This document shows positions 18,937-28,700 of a DNA stretch of 64,000 nucleotides, piece by piece (within the stretch, counting starts at the first letter, position 1; each line of letters starts with the position of its first letter). The translations under genes were made by a program, and so were the position numbers. The notes below the pieces were generated by a model. That model saw only the letters and a program-made list of their open reading frames with translations, did no database searches and had not been told where the DNA came from. The stretch is from Rugamonas rubra (GTDB taxonomy: Bacteria > Pseudomonadota > Gammaproteobacteria > Burkholderiales > Burkholderiaceae_D), in contig NZ_FOTW01000007.1 of assembly GCF_900114705.1 (NCBI RefSeq), positions 1 to 64,000 of the forward strand. The letters are read 5' to 3'.

Positions 18937-20697
18937 CTACCAGGCCTTGGCGCTGCGCAGCACCGGATACAGGTTGAAGCGCTCGTCCCACGAGCTGTGG
19001 CGGCGGGCGAAGAACTCCAGCCGGGCCTCCGGGCTGGCGGCGAAGGCCGGCTCGCCGGCCAGCTTGCTCTGGAAGGCGGCGGCCAGCGCCGGGTCGGCCG
19101 CCAGCTGTTCGCGGGCGACGTCCTCGGCGACGTACTCCTCCATGTACTCCTTGCGCTCGAAGGCGGTGTTGAATTCGCCCCAGGCCAGCAGCGAGTCGGC
19201 GCCGCTCGGCTCGAACAGGGTCACCACCAGGCGCGCCTTGGCCTGGGCGATGGGCACGAACAAGGCGCCGGCGCCGACCTCGCGCCGCTCGCTCTTCCAC
19301 TCGCCCTGCAGCGCCAGCGCCTGGCGGCCCTCGAAGGACTGCGCGCCGAACTTGGCCTGCTCGGCGCGGAAGGTCTCCACCTCGATTGGGCCGGGCGCCC
19401 GCGCCAGCAGCTTGAACTCGACGCCGTGCAGGCGCAGGCGGGCGGCGACGCGCTCGGCCAGCGCGGCCGGCACCAGGTAGCCGCCTTGCGGCGCCGTCGC
19501 CAGCAGCTTGGGCACCACCTCGTCGCGCAGCGGCACGCGCCAGGTCTGCGGCGTGCTCTCGTCGTAGTGGGTCATCAGGCCGCCGGACACCTCGGACGGG
19601 GTGCGCGTGTAGGCGTAGCCGGGGAAGTCGATCATCGTCGTGCGGGCGGTGGCCTGGTAGCTGAGCGGCACGGCCGTGCCGGCCAGGGCGGCGGCGCGCA
19701 GGTCGGCGGCGCGGGTCTGCGCCTGCCACTCGCGGCCGTGCAGGGCCACCTGCGACAGCAGCGAGACGATGGTGTTGCGGGTGATGCCGACGCGGGTCGG
19801 GTAGTCCTTCCACGAGTGGGTCTCGACCAGCATGGCGAAGCGGTTGCGCAACGGGAAGTAGCCGGTCGAGAAGCGCGGCGCGGCCATGCCGTCCTCGAAG
19901 CCGGACTGCGGGTCGTCGTTGACGGCGAAGGAGATGTAGAACGGTTTCGGGTCGGAGCCGGCGCGCTTCAGGTCGGCCATGACGGCGTCGCGCAGGGCGG
20001 CGCCGGAGCGCATCAACTCGGCGTCGCCGCCGTGCACCGGCTCGACCTGGATCGACACGTCGGGCTGGAACTTGGCGCCGTCGGTGACGTGCAGGTCGAT
20101 GTAGGCCAGCGGGTCCCAGGCGTTGACCAGGGCCAGCATGGCGCGCATCTCGGGCGCGTCGGCCTTCACATAGTCGCGGTTCAGGTTGTAGTTCTGCGCC
20201 GTGGTGCGCCAGCCCATGGCGACCGGGCCGCGCTGGTTGGGCCGGTTCCACCGGCCGAAGCGCTCGTGGCCGTCGACATTGAAGACGGGGACGAACAGCA
20301 GCACCTGCTTGTCCAGGGCGCCGGGCGCGGCCTGGCCGTCCAGCGCCTGGCGCAACGCCAGGAAGCCGGCGTCCTTGCCGTCGATCTCGCCGGCGTGGAT
20401 GCCGCCCTGCACCAGCAGCACCGGCAGGCCGCGCGCCTTGGCCTGGGCCGGCGTCAGCGCGCCAGTGCGCGAGACGGCCAGCGCCAGCATCGGGCGGCCC
20501 TCCGGCGTGCGGCCGAACTCGAAGCAGCGCACCGCCTTGGGGTAGGCCCGCTGGAAGCGCGCGCACAGTTGCTGCACCTCGGCGTAGCGGCCGGTGTGCT
20601 GGAAGCCGGAGCGTTCGGCGGCGGTGCTCAGGTCGGGTGCGGCATGGGCCGGCGCGACGGCGGCGGCAAGGGCGAACAGCAGGGCAGAACGAATCAT
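18937..20697 (-). CDS. Secreted M14-family zinc carboxypeptidase
   Basis: The 586-residue protein has a signal peptide (MIRSALLFALAAAVAPAHA) and an M14 peptidase domain with the zinc motif HAGEIDG (HxxE, near residue 102), LFVPVFNVDGHER, and a third metal His in IDLHVTDG. Such enzymes trim C-terminal residues or cell-wall peptides; the long C-terminal part (from about residue 330) is not part of the classic domain. The start is fixed by the signal peptide. A TonB-dependent receptor gene precedes it on the same strand, so uptake and processing of peptides is a reasonable guess. Confidence 0.88.
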   Translation of the reverse strand: MIRSALLFALAAAVAPAHAAPDLSTAAERSGFQHTGRYAEVQQLCARFQRAYPKAVRCFEFGRTPEGRPMLALAVSRTGALTPAQAKARGLPVLLVQGGIHAGEIDGKDAGFLALRQALDGQAAPGALDKQVLLFVPVFNVDGHERFGRWNRPNQRGPVAMGWRTTAQNYNLNRDYVKADAPEMRAMLALVNAWDPLAYIDLHVTDGAKFQPDVSIQVEPVHGGDAELMRSGAALRDAVMADLKRAGSDPKPFYISFAVNDDPQSGFEDGMAAPRFSTGYFPLRNRFAMLVETHSWKDYPTRVGITRNTIVSLLSQVALHGREWQAQTRAADLRAAALAGTAVPLSYQATARTTMIDFPGYAYTRTPSEVSGGLMTHYDESTPQTWRVPLRDEVVPKLLATAPQGGYLVPAALAERVAARLRLHGVEFKLLARAPGPIEVETFRAEQAKFGAQSFEGRQALALQGEWKSERREVGAGALFVPIAQAKARLVVTLFEPSGADSLLAWGEFNTAFERKEYMEEYVAEDVAREQLAADPALAAAFQSKLAGEPAFAASPEARLEFFARRHSSWDERFNLYPVLRSAKAW

Positions 20698-20797
20698 CGG
20701 CAAGGCTCCGGCGGGGTGGGGGAAGAAGCGCCGCCCCGGCGGCGGGGACGGGGCGGGCGCGCCGGAGATTATAGGGCCTATTCGGCCGCCGCATACA

Positions 20798-20832
20798 GTC
20801 GCGGCGGCGCCGCCGGCGGGCGCCGCCGCGAC
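20798..20832 (-). terminator. Strong hairpin after the TonB receptor gene
   Basis: A perfect 14-bp GC stem (20798-20811 with 20819-20832) and a 7-base loop start 6 bases after the receptor stop codon. There is no T-run, so it may attenuate or protect the mRNA end more than terminate. Confidence 0.55.
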
Positions 20833-20837
20833 CACGC

Positions 20838-23570
20838 TCAGGAGCCGAAGTGGTGGTTCAACTCGAGCCAGACCTGGCGTCCGGCCGGGCTGAAGCTACC
20901 CACCGGGTAGTTCGGCCAGCCGCCGCTGGTGTCGGTCTTGATCTTGTCGAAGACGTTGTTGACGATCAGCGACAGGCTGGTGCGCGGGGTGATTCGGTAG
21001 ACGGTGCTGGCGTTGACCCGGGTGGTGGTGTTGAGCAGCGCCGTCTGGGCCGCGTTCGGCACCCGGCCGTAGCGGCTGAGGAACAGGGTACTCGACCAGT
21101 CGCCGATGTTCCAGTTCAGGCTGGTGTTGAGCTTGTTCGGCCAGTCGCTGTTGGTCAGGTCGGCCAGGTCGTCGTTGATCGGGTCGCCGGGGAACTGGCG
21201 CGACTTCTTGCTGAACGACTTGGAGAAGTTGCCCGACCAGACGAAGCGGCCGTAGCCGGCGGTGCGCAGCGCGTACTTGAAGGCGATGTCGATGCCGCTG
21301 ACGGCCTGGTAGGCGGCGTTGATCGGGTTGACCAGCACCTGTTTGACCTCGCCCGGCTTGTAGGGCGCGTCGGCGGCGTAGCGGATCACCCGGTTGGCGA
21401 CGTCGACGCAGGTCGGCGAGCCCTTGGCGTTGGCGCCGCTGTAGCAGTCGGCCTCGTCGCGCAGCAGGCGGTCGGCGCTCAGGTTGGTGACCAGGTCGTC
21501 GATCTTGATGTTCCAGTAGTCGAGCGAGACGTCGAAGTCGGCGCTGGGCGACCAGACCAGGCCGGCGCCGAAGGACTTGCCCTTCTCCGACTTGAGCTCC
21601 TTGCTGCCGTACTGGACGTAGTCGAAGCCGGGCGAGACGTTGGCGTAGTCGCAGTTGTCGATGCTCTGGCCGGCCTTGGCGCAGCGCAGGTAGTCGGTGC
21701 TCGAGGCGTAGTAGCCGTTGCCGCGCGCCTGGAAGATGTAGTTCATGTCGGGCGCGCGGAAGCTGGTGGCGTAGTTGCCGCGCACCAGCAGCGACTTGGC
21801 CGGGCGCCATTCGAGGCCGCCGTTGTAGGCCAGCTTGCCCTCGCTGCGGTCGGCGAACTTGTAGCGGTCGTAGCGGCCGGCCAGGTTGGCGTTGAGCTGC
21901 TCGAGCAGGGGCACGCTGGCCTCGGCGCCGACGGCGTGGCGGCCGCGCGTGCCGGCCACCTCGTCGGACTGCACGACGGTGTTGAAGACGCCCTGGTTGA
22001 TGCGCGCGTCGGGCGTCTGGCGGAAGCCCTGGCGGCCGGCCTCGGCCAGCACGGCCAGCTTGACGGCGCCGGCCGGCAGCTGGAACAGCTCGCCGTTGGC
22101 GTTGAGGCTGACGTTGTTGACCCAGGAGCGGTCCCGACTGTCCGAGTTGGCGGTGATGCTGTCGAACTCGGCCGGCGTGAGGCGGCGGCTCAGGCGCGCC
22201 GGATCGGGCGCGTAGATGTTGACGCCGCTGGCGTCGAGGCCCAGCTTGGGGCCGAGGAAGAAGGCGTCGATGTTGGCCAGCGCGCGCGGCGAGTGGTTCT
22301 TGCTCTGGTAGGCCGATGCGTTGTAGCCGGCCTCGTAGGCCCAGCTGCTGCCGGGCAGCTTGCCGCGCGCGCCGAAGGAGACGGCGCTGGCGACGTCCTG
22401 CCATTGGCGGTTGTAGCGCTCGACGCCGCCGATCTCCTCCGGCGCGATGTACTTGGTCCAGGTCTCGTAGACGCCGGTGTTCTTGTTGAGGAAGTAGTTG
22501 CCGGCGGTCGAGGCCGAGGTCCACGCCGGGCCGCGCGTGTTGTTCTCGCTCTTGTTGCTCGCCAGCAGAAGGTCGCCGAACAGGACGGTGCCGCCGGGCA
22601 GCTCGTAGTTCAGGCTGCCGAAGAAGTTCTGGCTGCTGTTCTTGGTCTGGGTGGTCCAGTAGGTCGGCCGCGTCTTGGCGCTGGCGCAGTAGCTGCCCTT
22701 CTTGGTGGCGTACTTGACGGTGCTGTGCTGGTACAGGTCGCCCAGCACGTCGCAGCTGTCGCCGAGGTCGTAGTAGTTGCCGGTCTTCAGGCTCTTGCGC
22801 GACAACACGATGGTCGGCAGGCCGTCCTTGGCCGACATGAAGTCGCGGTCCATGCTCCACAGCGGCTCGCGCTCGCTCAGTTCCAGGCTGAACAGGCCGT
22901 TGAGCCGGTCGACGCTGCCGCCGCCGGTGATCTGCAGGCGCTGCTCGGCGCCGCCGCCACGGGTGGTGGAGCCGGCCTTGAGGTTGACGTCGATGCCCTC
23001 GGCCTGCTTCTTGAGGATCACGTTGACCACGCCGGCGATGGCGTCCGAGCCGTAGATGGCCGAGGCGCCGCCGCTGAGGATCTCGATGCGCTCGACCACG
23101 CTCGACGGGATGTTGGCCAGGTTGGTGAAGTTGACCGTGCCCTCGTAGGCGATGGGGAAATCGGCGATGCGGTGGCCGTTGAGCAGGATCAGCGTGTGGT
23201 TGGGGCCGAGGCCGCGCAGACTGATGGCGTTGGCCGACGGCGTGTGGGTGTTGCCGAAGTCGGCGCCCTGGACGAAGCCGCTGTTCTGCGACTGGTTGCT
23301 GAGCGCGTCGAAGACGTTCTTGTAGCCCTGCTTGGTGATCTCGTCGCCGGTGATGACGGTGACGGCCGACGGCCCCTCCAGCGTGGCGCGGGGGATGCGC
23401 GAGCCGGTCACCACCACGGCGGTCGGCGCGGCGGCGGCGCCCTGGCCGGGAGCGGCGGCGGCGGCCGCTGGCGCCTGCGCCTGGGCCGCCTGGCCGCACA
23501 ACAGCGCGATCACGCCGGCCGCCAGCGGTTTCAATCTCAAGTGTGTCGTCTTCATCGGGTTCTTCGCCAT
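20838..23570 (-). CDS. TonB-dependent outer membrane receptor
   Basis: The 910-residue receptor has a signal peptide (LKPLAAGVIALLCGQAAQA), a TonB-box-like stretch AVVVTGSRI near residue 52, a plug domain (ALSNQSQNSGFVQG, ISLRGLGPNHTLILLNGHR, IYGSDAIAGVVNVIL) and a long beta-barrel. The C-terminus NHHFGS lacks the usual terminal Phe but has it three residues in. Substrate unknown; the plug resembles receptors for peptides or carbohydrates more than siderophore receptors. The start may be the ATG at 23570 or 23555; GAAGAA before 23555 favours the latter, five codons shorter. The next gene on this strand encodes a secreted carboxypeptidase. Confidence 0.92.
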   Translation of the reverse strand: MAKNPMKTTHLRLKPLAAGVIALLCGQAAQAQAPAAAAAAPGQGAAAAPTAVVVTGSRIPRATLEGPSAVTVITGDEITKQGYKNVFDALSNQSQNSGFVQGADFGNTHTPSANAISLRGLGPNHTLILLNGHRIADFPIAYEGTVNFTNLANIPSSVVERIEILSGGASAIYGSDAIAGVVNVILKKQAEGIDVNLKAGSTTRGGGAEQRLQITGGGSVDRLNGLFSLELSEREPLWSMDRDFMSAKDGLPTIVLSRKSLKTGNYYDLGDSCDVLGDLYQHSTVKYATKKGSYCASAKTRPTYWTTQTKNSSQNFFGSLNYELPGGTVLFGDLLLASNKSENNTRGPAWTSASTAGNYFLNKNTGVYETWTKYIAPEEIGGVERYNRQWQDVASAVSFGARGKLPGSSWAYEAGYNASAYQSKNHSPRALANIDAFFLGPKLGLDASGVNIYAPDPARLSRRLTPAEFDSITANSDSRDRSWVNNVSLNANGELFQLPAGAVKLAVLAEAGRQGFRQTPDARINQGVFNTVVQSDEVAGTRGRHAVGAEASVPLLEQLNANLAGRYDRYKFADRSEGKLAYNGGLEWRPAKSLLVRGNYATSFRAPDMNYIFQARGNGYYASSTDYLRCAKAGQSIDNCDYANVSPGFDYVQYGSKELKSEKGKSFGAGLVWSPSADFDVSLDYWNIKIDDLVTNLSADRLLRDEADCYSGANAKGSPTCVDVANRVIRYAADAPYKPGEVKQVLVNPINAAYQAVSGIDIAFKYALRTAGYGRFVWSGNFSKSFSKKSRQFPGDPINDDLADLTNSDWPNKLNTSLNWNIGDWSSTLFLSRYGRVPNAAQTALLNTTTRVNASTVYRITPRTSLSLIVNNVFDKIKTDTSGGWPNYPVGSFSPAGRQVWLELNHHFGS

Positions 23571-23604
23571 GTCAAAAAACTCAACAGTAGCAAAAACTAT
23601 ATAG

Positions 23605-23625
23605 ATGGAGAACGAATATCTCCAT
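23605..23625. promoter_or_regulatory. Small dyad between the RAMA-like gene and the TonB receptor
   Basis: ATGGAGA and TCTCCAT (7-bp arms, 7-base loop) lie in an AT-rich patch, 35-55 bases before the receptor start and 53 bases after the upstream gene's stop. It could be a weak terminator or an operator. Confidence 0.35.
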
Positions 23626-23677
23626 GTTTTCTTATGCGAATAATCGACTTGTCATGAAATGCAACACTAGCATTCGG

Positions 23678-24283
23678 CTAGTAGGCGATATCTTCCATGC
23701 GGAAACGATACTTGCGCCGCTCCGGCAGACTCCATTCCGGCCCGGCCTCCACTTGCCTGGGCTTGGGCGGCTCGGACGGCACGCTGGCGGACGCTGGCGG
23801 CGGGATGGCGGCGGGCGCGACAACGGCGACAGCGAGCGGGGCGGCGGCCAACTCCGCCCTCCTCTGTTCCGAGGCGAGCTCCCGGCGCAAGCGGCTGGCG
23901 ACGGTCCATTTTTTGTCGGCGGGCCGGCGCACGGACAGGTCGGACCAGGCATTGCGGTTGCTGCGGGCGAAGGAGCGGGCGAACTGGTTGGGCGAGACGG
24001 CGCGCCCGTTGTGGATGATCTGGTCGCCCACCACCTCCGCATAATTGTGTTCGCCATAGCTCCAAGAGCGCAGCCGGGTGCCCTCCGGCAGAAACAGCGA
24101 TTTCCATTGGTAGCCATGGAGCGACCGCCGGCCCGGGCGCGGAGACTGCTGCTCACACAACCACAGTTCGACCGCCGCCAGCATCACGGCGGATAAATCC
24201 TGCGGGCCGCCATGCTTTTCCAGATGCGCAATCAGCTGGAGCAGGACGGGGTGGGGAAGCTGCACGGACACTGTGGTAAACAT
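23678..24283 (-). CDS. Unrecognised protein with RHH-like N-terminus and RAMA-like domain
   Basis: The protein has 201 residues and I cannot name it. The N-terminus (TVSVQLPHPVLLQLIAHLEK, then an Ala/Leu helix) resembles a ribbon-helix-helix unit. Residues about 58-125 (LFLPEGTRLRSWSYGEHNYA, IIHNGRAVSPNQFARSF, NAWSDLSVR) resemble RAMA-type modules that sit on restriction and methylation proteins. The tail is Ala/Pro-rich and ends in a charged segment. A nucleic-acid-binding role is inferred. AGGAG before the ATG is excellent but lies inside a long leader hairpin (24274-24407). The TonB receptor gene follows on the same strand. Confidence 0.6.
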   Translation of the reverse strand: MFTTVSVQLPHPVLLQLIAHLEKHGGPQDLSAVMLAAVELWLCEQQSPRPGRRSLHGYQWKSLFLPEGTRLRSWSYGEHNYAEVVGDQIIHNGRAVSPNQFARSFARSNRNAWSDLSVRRPADKKWTVASRLRRELASEQRRAELAAAPLAVAVVAPAAIPPPASASVPSEPPKPRQVEAGPEWSLPERRKYRFRMEDIAY

Positions 24284-24407
24284 TCTCTTTTCTCCTCTGC
24301 TTTGCCCTGCTTTTTTCTCTTTCCTTCTCTTTTGACCCGCATAACGAAAAAGAGTTCAAAGCAGAGGAAAAGAGAAGAAAAAAGAAGGAAAAGCAGAAGG
24401 TTTACCA
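24274..24407 (-). promoter_or_regulatory. Pyrimidine/purine leader hairpin that covers the ribosome site
   Basis: The 134-base segment is bounded by TGGTAAAC and its inverted copy GTTTACCA. One strand is almost all pyrimidine to 24333 and almost all purine after 24346. An exact 11-bp pair (24294-24304 with 24357-24367) extends to about 20 bp with one bulge and includes the AGGAG of the RAMA-like gene; an inner CTCTTTT/AAAAGAG pair nests inside. As RNA on the minus strand this would hide the start region. The effect is inferred. Confidence 0.6.
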
Positions 24408-24503
24408 GAGGGGTTTGGAACCGCGCGCCCCCTACCTATACTCCGGCGCGGCATGACTGAGTGCGCAAGCTGGCGCTTTCGCACGAGATTGAAACCAGCA
24501 AGT

Positions 24504-25373
24504 TCAAGGCCAGCTCGGCGCCGGCTCGGCTGCGGCGTTGAATTTTCCGGGCGACACGCCCAGCGAGCGGCGGAACATCGAGATGAAGGCGCTCAGGCTG
24601 TCGTAGCCCAGCTCCAGCGCCACGCTGGTGACGGCGCCGCCGGCGGCGAGCAGTTCGATCGCGCGCATCAGGCGGGCGCGCGTGCGCCAGGTGGAGAAGG
24701 CCAGGCCCGTTTCCAGGGCGAAGCGGCGGGTCAGCGTGCGCGGCGCGATGCCGACCCAGGCGGCCCATTCCGGCAGGCTGCGCGGATCGGCCGGGTCGGC
24801 CGCCAGTTGCTGGGCGATTTTCAGCAGGCGGCGCTCGGACGGCAGCGGCAAGGTCAGGCGCTGGCGCGGCAGGCTGGCGATTTCGTCGAGAATGACGGCG
24901 GCGATGCGCGCGCGTGCCGCCGAATGCGACGACGCGGAACGAACGGCGGAGCCGACCAGGGCACCTATGACGGCTTCGGCATCGGCGGCGCGCCAGCTGG
25001 CGGCGCGCAGCACCGCCTCGCGCAACAGGCCGGACACGGCCACCACCTGCGGCAGCGACGGCAGGTCGGCGCAGGCAGGCGGCGCCACGTACACGCTCCA
25101 TGCTTGGCAAGGGCCGTGGGCGCGCAGGCTGTGGCGGTGGCCGGGCGGCAGCCAGATGGCGTGGCCGGGGGGCACGATCAGGCGCTCTTGTTCGGTGTCG
25201 ATGCTGAGCAGTCCGGCGATGGCGCCGAGCAATTGGCCGCGCGCGTGGGCGTGCGTCGGCGTGGTGCGCGGCGCGGCGGCCGCAACAACGGCGATGACGG
25301 CCGGGCCGTCGGCAAGGTCGGCCAACGCGGGATCGAGGATGGGAACGGCGGCGGAGACGGTTTTGGCTTGCAT
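24504..25373 (-). CDS. AraC-family transcriptional regulator
   Basis: The 289-residue regulator has an N-terminal cupin-like sensor (PTHAHARGQLL, PPGHAIWLPPGHRHSL) and a C-terminal pair of helix-turn-helix motifs (LPEWAAWVGIAPRTLTRRF, then SVALELGYDSLSAFISMFRR) of the AraC type. I begin at the ATG at 25373; the longer frame would add 17 Arg-rich residues. It is divergent from the small gene at 25457 and 84 bases apart, which makes that gene a likely target. The inducer is unknown. Confidence 0.9.
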   Translation of the reverse strand: MQAKTVSAAVPILDPALADLADGPAVIAVVAAAAPRTTPTHAHARGQLLGAIAGLLSIDTEQERLIVPPGHAIWLPPGHRHSLRAHGPCQAWSVYVAPPACADLPSLPQVVAVSGLLREAVLRAASWRAADAEAVIGALVGSAVRSASSHSAARARIAAVILDEIASLPRQRLTLPLPSERRLLKIAQQLAADPADPRSLPEWAAWVGIAPRTLTRRFALETGLAFSTWRTRARLMRAIELLAAGGAVTSVALELGYDSLSAFISMFRRSLGVSPGKFNAAAEPAPSWP

Positions 25374-25456
25374 GCGACACATTCTGGCATTTTTGCGCAA
25401 GCCAGGCCAGCGCGGCGCGCGCATGATGACGTTTTCAACAGCGAAGGAGTAACACC

Positions 25457-25735
25457 ATGCGGACCATGCGGGCAGAAGACGTACTTCCGGACGACATCAA
25501 CAGCGGCGAGTTCAAGGGCATGACGATCAGGAAAGGCACGGTCGCCGCCTTCCTCGCCAACGCCCGCACCTGGCTGGACGCCAACGCGGCGCCGGACGCC
25601 ACGGCGACGGCCGGCGCACGCATCGTCGAGGCCCTGCCGGCGCTGGGCGCGCTCGGCCTGTTCGAGATCCTGCATATCGCCGACCCGCGCCTGCGCGCCT
25701 TCGTCGAACAACACGGCGCGGCGGCGGCAGAATGA
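25457..25735 (+). CDS. Small conserved protein, function unknown
   Basis: The 92-residue soluble protein has no signal or membrane span. It begins MRTMRAEDVLPDDINSGEF and has a central stretch RKGTVAAFLANARTWLD. I do not recognise the family. AAGGAG lies 8 bases upstream of the ATG, so it is well translated. It diverges from the AraC regulator and ends just before a bidirectional terminator. Confidence 0.7.
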   Translation: MRTMRAEDVLPDDINSGEFKGMTIRKGTVAAFLANARTWLDANAAPDATATAGARIVEALPALGALGLFEILHIADPRLRAFVEQHGAAAAE

Positions 25736-25740
25736 AAAAA

Positions 25741-25759
25741 GGGCGGCCAACGGCCGCCC
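25741..25759. terminator. Intrinsic terminator between convergent genes
   Basis: A perfect 8-bp stem GGGCGGCC/GGCCGCCC has a 3-base loop. On the minus strand it is followed by T6, so it ends the indolepyruvate oxidoreductase transcript; on the plus strand the tail is weaker. Confidence 0.9.
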
Positions 25760-25780
25760 TCCCCTTTCACGGCAAGCGTC

Positions 25781-28700
25781 TTAGGCGACGTTGCTGCGGC
25801 TACCCGCCGACGCCGGCGCCGGCGCGTTGAAGGCGGCGATCAGCGTCGCCTCCTTCTGCTTGGCGGCCTTCAGGTGGCGTTCCTTGACGTGGCCATAACC
25901 CCGGATGTCCTCGGGAATGCTGGCGATGGCCACCGCCTGCGTCAGCTTGTCCGCCGTCAGCTTGGGCAGCAGGGCCGCCACCGTCTGGCGGTACTCGACG
26001 ATCAGCGCGCGCTCCATCTTGCGCTCGGCGGTGTAGCCGAACACGTCGAGGGCGCTGCCGCGCAGGCCCTTGAACTTGGCCAGTACACCGAAGGCCTTCA
26101 TCATCCACGGGCCGAACTCCTGCTTGACCAGCTGGCCGTTGGAGTCGTGCTTGGCAAACAGCGGCGGCGCCAGGTGGAACTTGAGCTTGATGTCGCCCTC
26201 GAACATGCCGGCGATCTTCTGCTGGAAGGCGCCGTCGGTGTACAAGCGGGCCACCTCGTACTCGTCCTTGTAGGCCATCAGCTTGTAGAAGTAGCGCGCC
26301 ACCGCCTCGGCCAGGCGGCTGCCCTTGCCCAGCTTGGCCTCCTCGGCGCGCACCTGGTCGACCAAGGCCTTGTACTGGCCGGCGTAGGCGGCGTCCTGGT
26401 AGGCGGTGAGCAGTTCGACGCGGCGGGCGACGACGTCGTCGAGCGTCTGGATGCGCTTGAACTCGATCACCTTGGCCGGCGTGGTCAGCTTGACCACCGC
26501 GGCCAGGTCGTGCGCCGCCGTGCGGCCCCAGGCGAAGGCCGATTTGTTGAAGCCGACCGAGACGTTGTTCAACTCGATCGCCTTGATGATCGAGGCCTCG
26601 CTGAGCGGCACGTGGCCGCGCTGGAAGGCGTAGCCGAGCATGAACATATTGGTGGCGATGGAGTCGCCCATCAGCGCGGTGGCGATCTGGCCGGCGTCGA
26701 CGAAATCGACCTGCTTGTCGCCGCAGGCCTTGATGATCTCGCCGCGCGAGGAGGCGTCGGGGAACTGCCAGTCGGGGTTCTTGACGAAGGCGGCGGTCGA
26801 CGAGCCGGTCGAGTTGATGGCGGCGAAGGTGCGCCCCTCGCCCATGCGCGACAGGGCGTCGCGGCTGGCCGTGACGATCAGGTCGCAGCCGATCACCAGG
26901 TCGGCGCTGCCGGTGCCGACGCGGGTCGAGTGCAAATCGGCCTGCCGGTCGGCCAGGCGCACGTGCGACATCACCGGGCCGCCCTTTTGCGCCAGCCCGC
27001 TCATGTCCAGCACCACCGCGCCCTTGCCCTCGACGTGGGCGGCCATGGCCAGGATTTGGCCGACGGTGACCACGCCGGTGCCGCCGATGCCGGTGATGAG
27101 GATGCCGAACGGCGTCGTGGTCAGCGGAATGGCCGGCATCGGCAGCACCGGCATGGCGGCGTCGCCGGCGGCGGCCTTCTTCGGCTTCTTCAAGGCACCG
27201 CCCTCGACCGTCACGAAACTCGGACAGAAGCCGGTGGTGCAGGAGAAGTCCTTGTTGCAGGACGACTGGTTGATCTGGCGCTTGCGCCCCAGTTCCGTCT
27301 CCAACGGTTCGACCGACAGGCAGTTCGACTGCACCGAGCAGTCGCCGCAGCCTTCGCAGACGGCCTCGTTGATGACGGCGCGCTTGGCCGGGTCCGGGTA
27401 TTCGTTGCGTTTCCGGCGACGCCGCTTCTCGGAGGCGCAGGTCTGGTCGTAGATCATGGCCGACACGCCGGGCTGGTCGCGCAGCTCGCGCTGCACGTCC
27501 ATCAGTTCGCTGCGGTGGCGCACGGTGACGCCCTCGGCCCACTTGTAGTCGGACGGGTACTTGTCCGGCTCGTCGGTGACGACGATGATCGGGCCGACGC
27601 CCTCGGCGGCGATCTGGCGCGAGATCATGCCGGGGTCGAGCGGGCCGTCGAACTCCTGGCCGCCGGTCATGGCGACGGCGTCGTTGAACAGGATCTTGTA
27701 GGTGATGTTGACCTTGGCCGCCACCGCCGCGCGGATCGCCAGGATGCCGGAGTGGAAGTAGGTGCCGTCGCCCAGGTTGGTGAAGACGTGCTTCTCGTTG
27801 GTGAACGGCGCCTGGCCGACCCAGGTGACGCCCTCGGCGCCCATGTGGGTGAAGGTCGAGGTTTCACGGTCCATCCACAGCACCATGTAGTGGCAGCCGA
27901 TGCCGGCCAGCGCGCGCGAGCCCTCGGGCACCTTGGTCGAGCTGTTGTGCGGGCAGCCCGAGCAGAAATAGGGCGTGCGGTCGGTCTGCGGGTTCGGCTT
28001 GGCCGGCACCGAGGTGAGCACCAGCTCCTTGGCCTCGAGGAAGGCGATGCGCTCCTGCACGCGCTGGGCCACCGGGTGGCCGGCGCAGTAGTGCGAGATG
28101 CGGCTGGCGATGGCGCGGGCGATCTGCGCCGGGTTCAGCTCGTAGGTGGCCGGCAGCAGCCAGTCGCCGTGGCCGCTGCGGTGCTTGTTGCTCCACTCGC
28201 CGGTGTCGTCGAATTTGCCGACCACGCGGGGCCGTTCGCCGTCCTTCAGGTTGTACAGCTCCTCCTTGAGCGCGTACTCGAGGATCTGGCGCTTCTCCTC
28301 CACCACCAGGATCTCGTCGAGGCCCTTGGCGAAGGCGTGCACGCCGTCGGCCTCGAGCGGCCAGGTCATGCCGATCTTGTAGAGGCGGATGCCGATGTCG
28401 GCGGCGGCCTGCTCGTCGATGCCCAGGTCGGCCAGCGCCTGCCGCGTGTCCAAATACGACTTGCCGGCGGTGATGATGCCGATCTTGGCCTTCGGGCTGT
28501 CCCAGATGATTTTGTTGAGCTTGTTGGCGCGGGCGTAGGCCAGCGCGGCGTACCACTTGTGGCTGTTCATCCGCACTTCCATGTCGAGCACGGTGTCGGG
28601 CCAGCGGATGTTCAGGCCGCCCTCGGGCAGCTCGAAGTCGTCCGGCATGACGATCTGCACGCGGTCGGGGTCGAAGTCGACCACGGCGCCGGACTCGATG

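Noticed and set aside
24212..24460. A plus-strand frame of 82 codons across the purine/pyrimidine leader
   Set aside because: The Lys/Arg/Ser-rich product comes from the skewed tract itself and it has no ribosome site.
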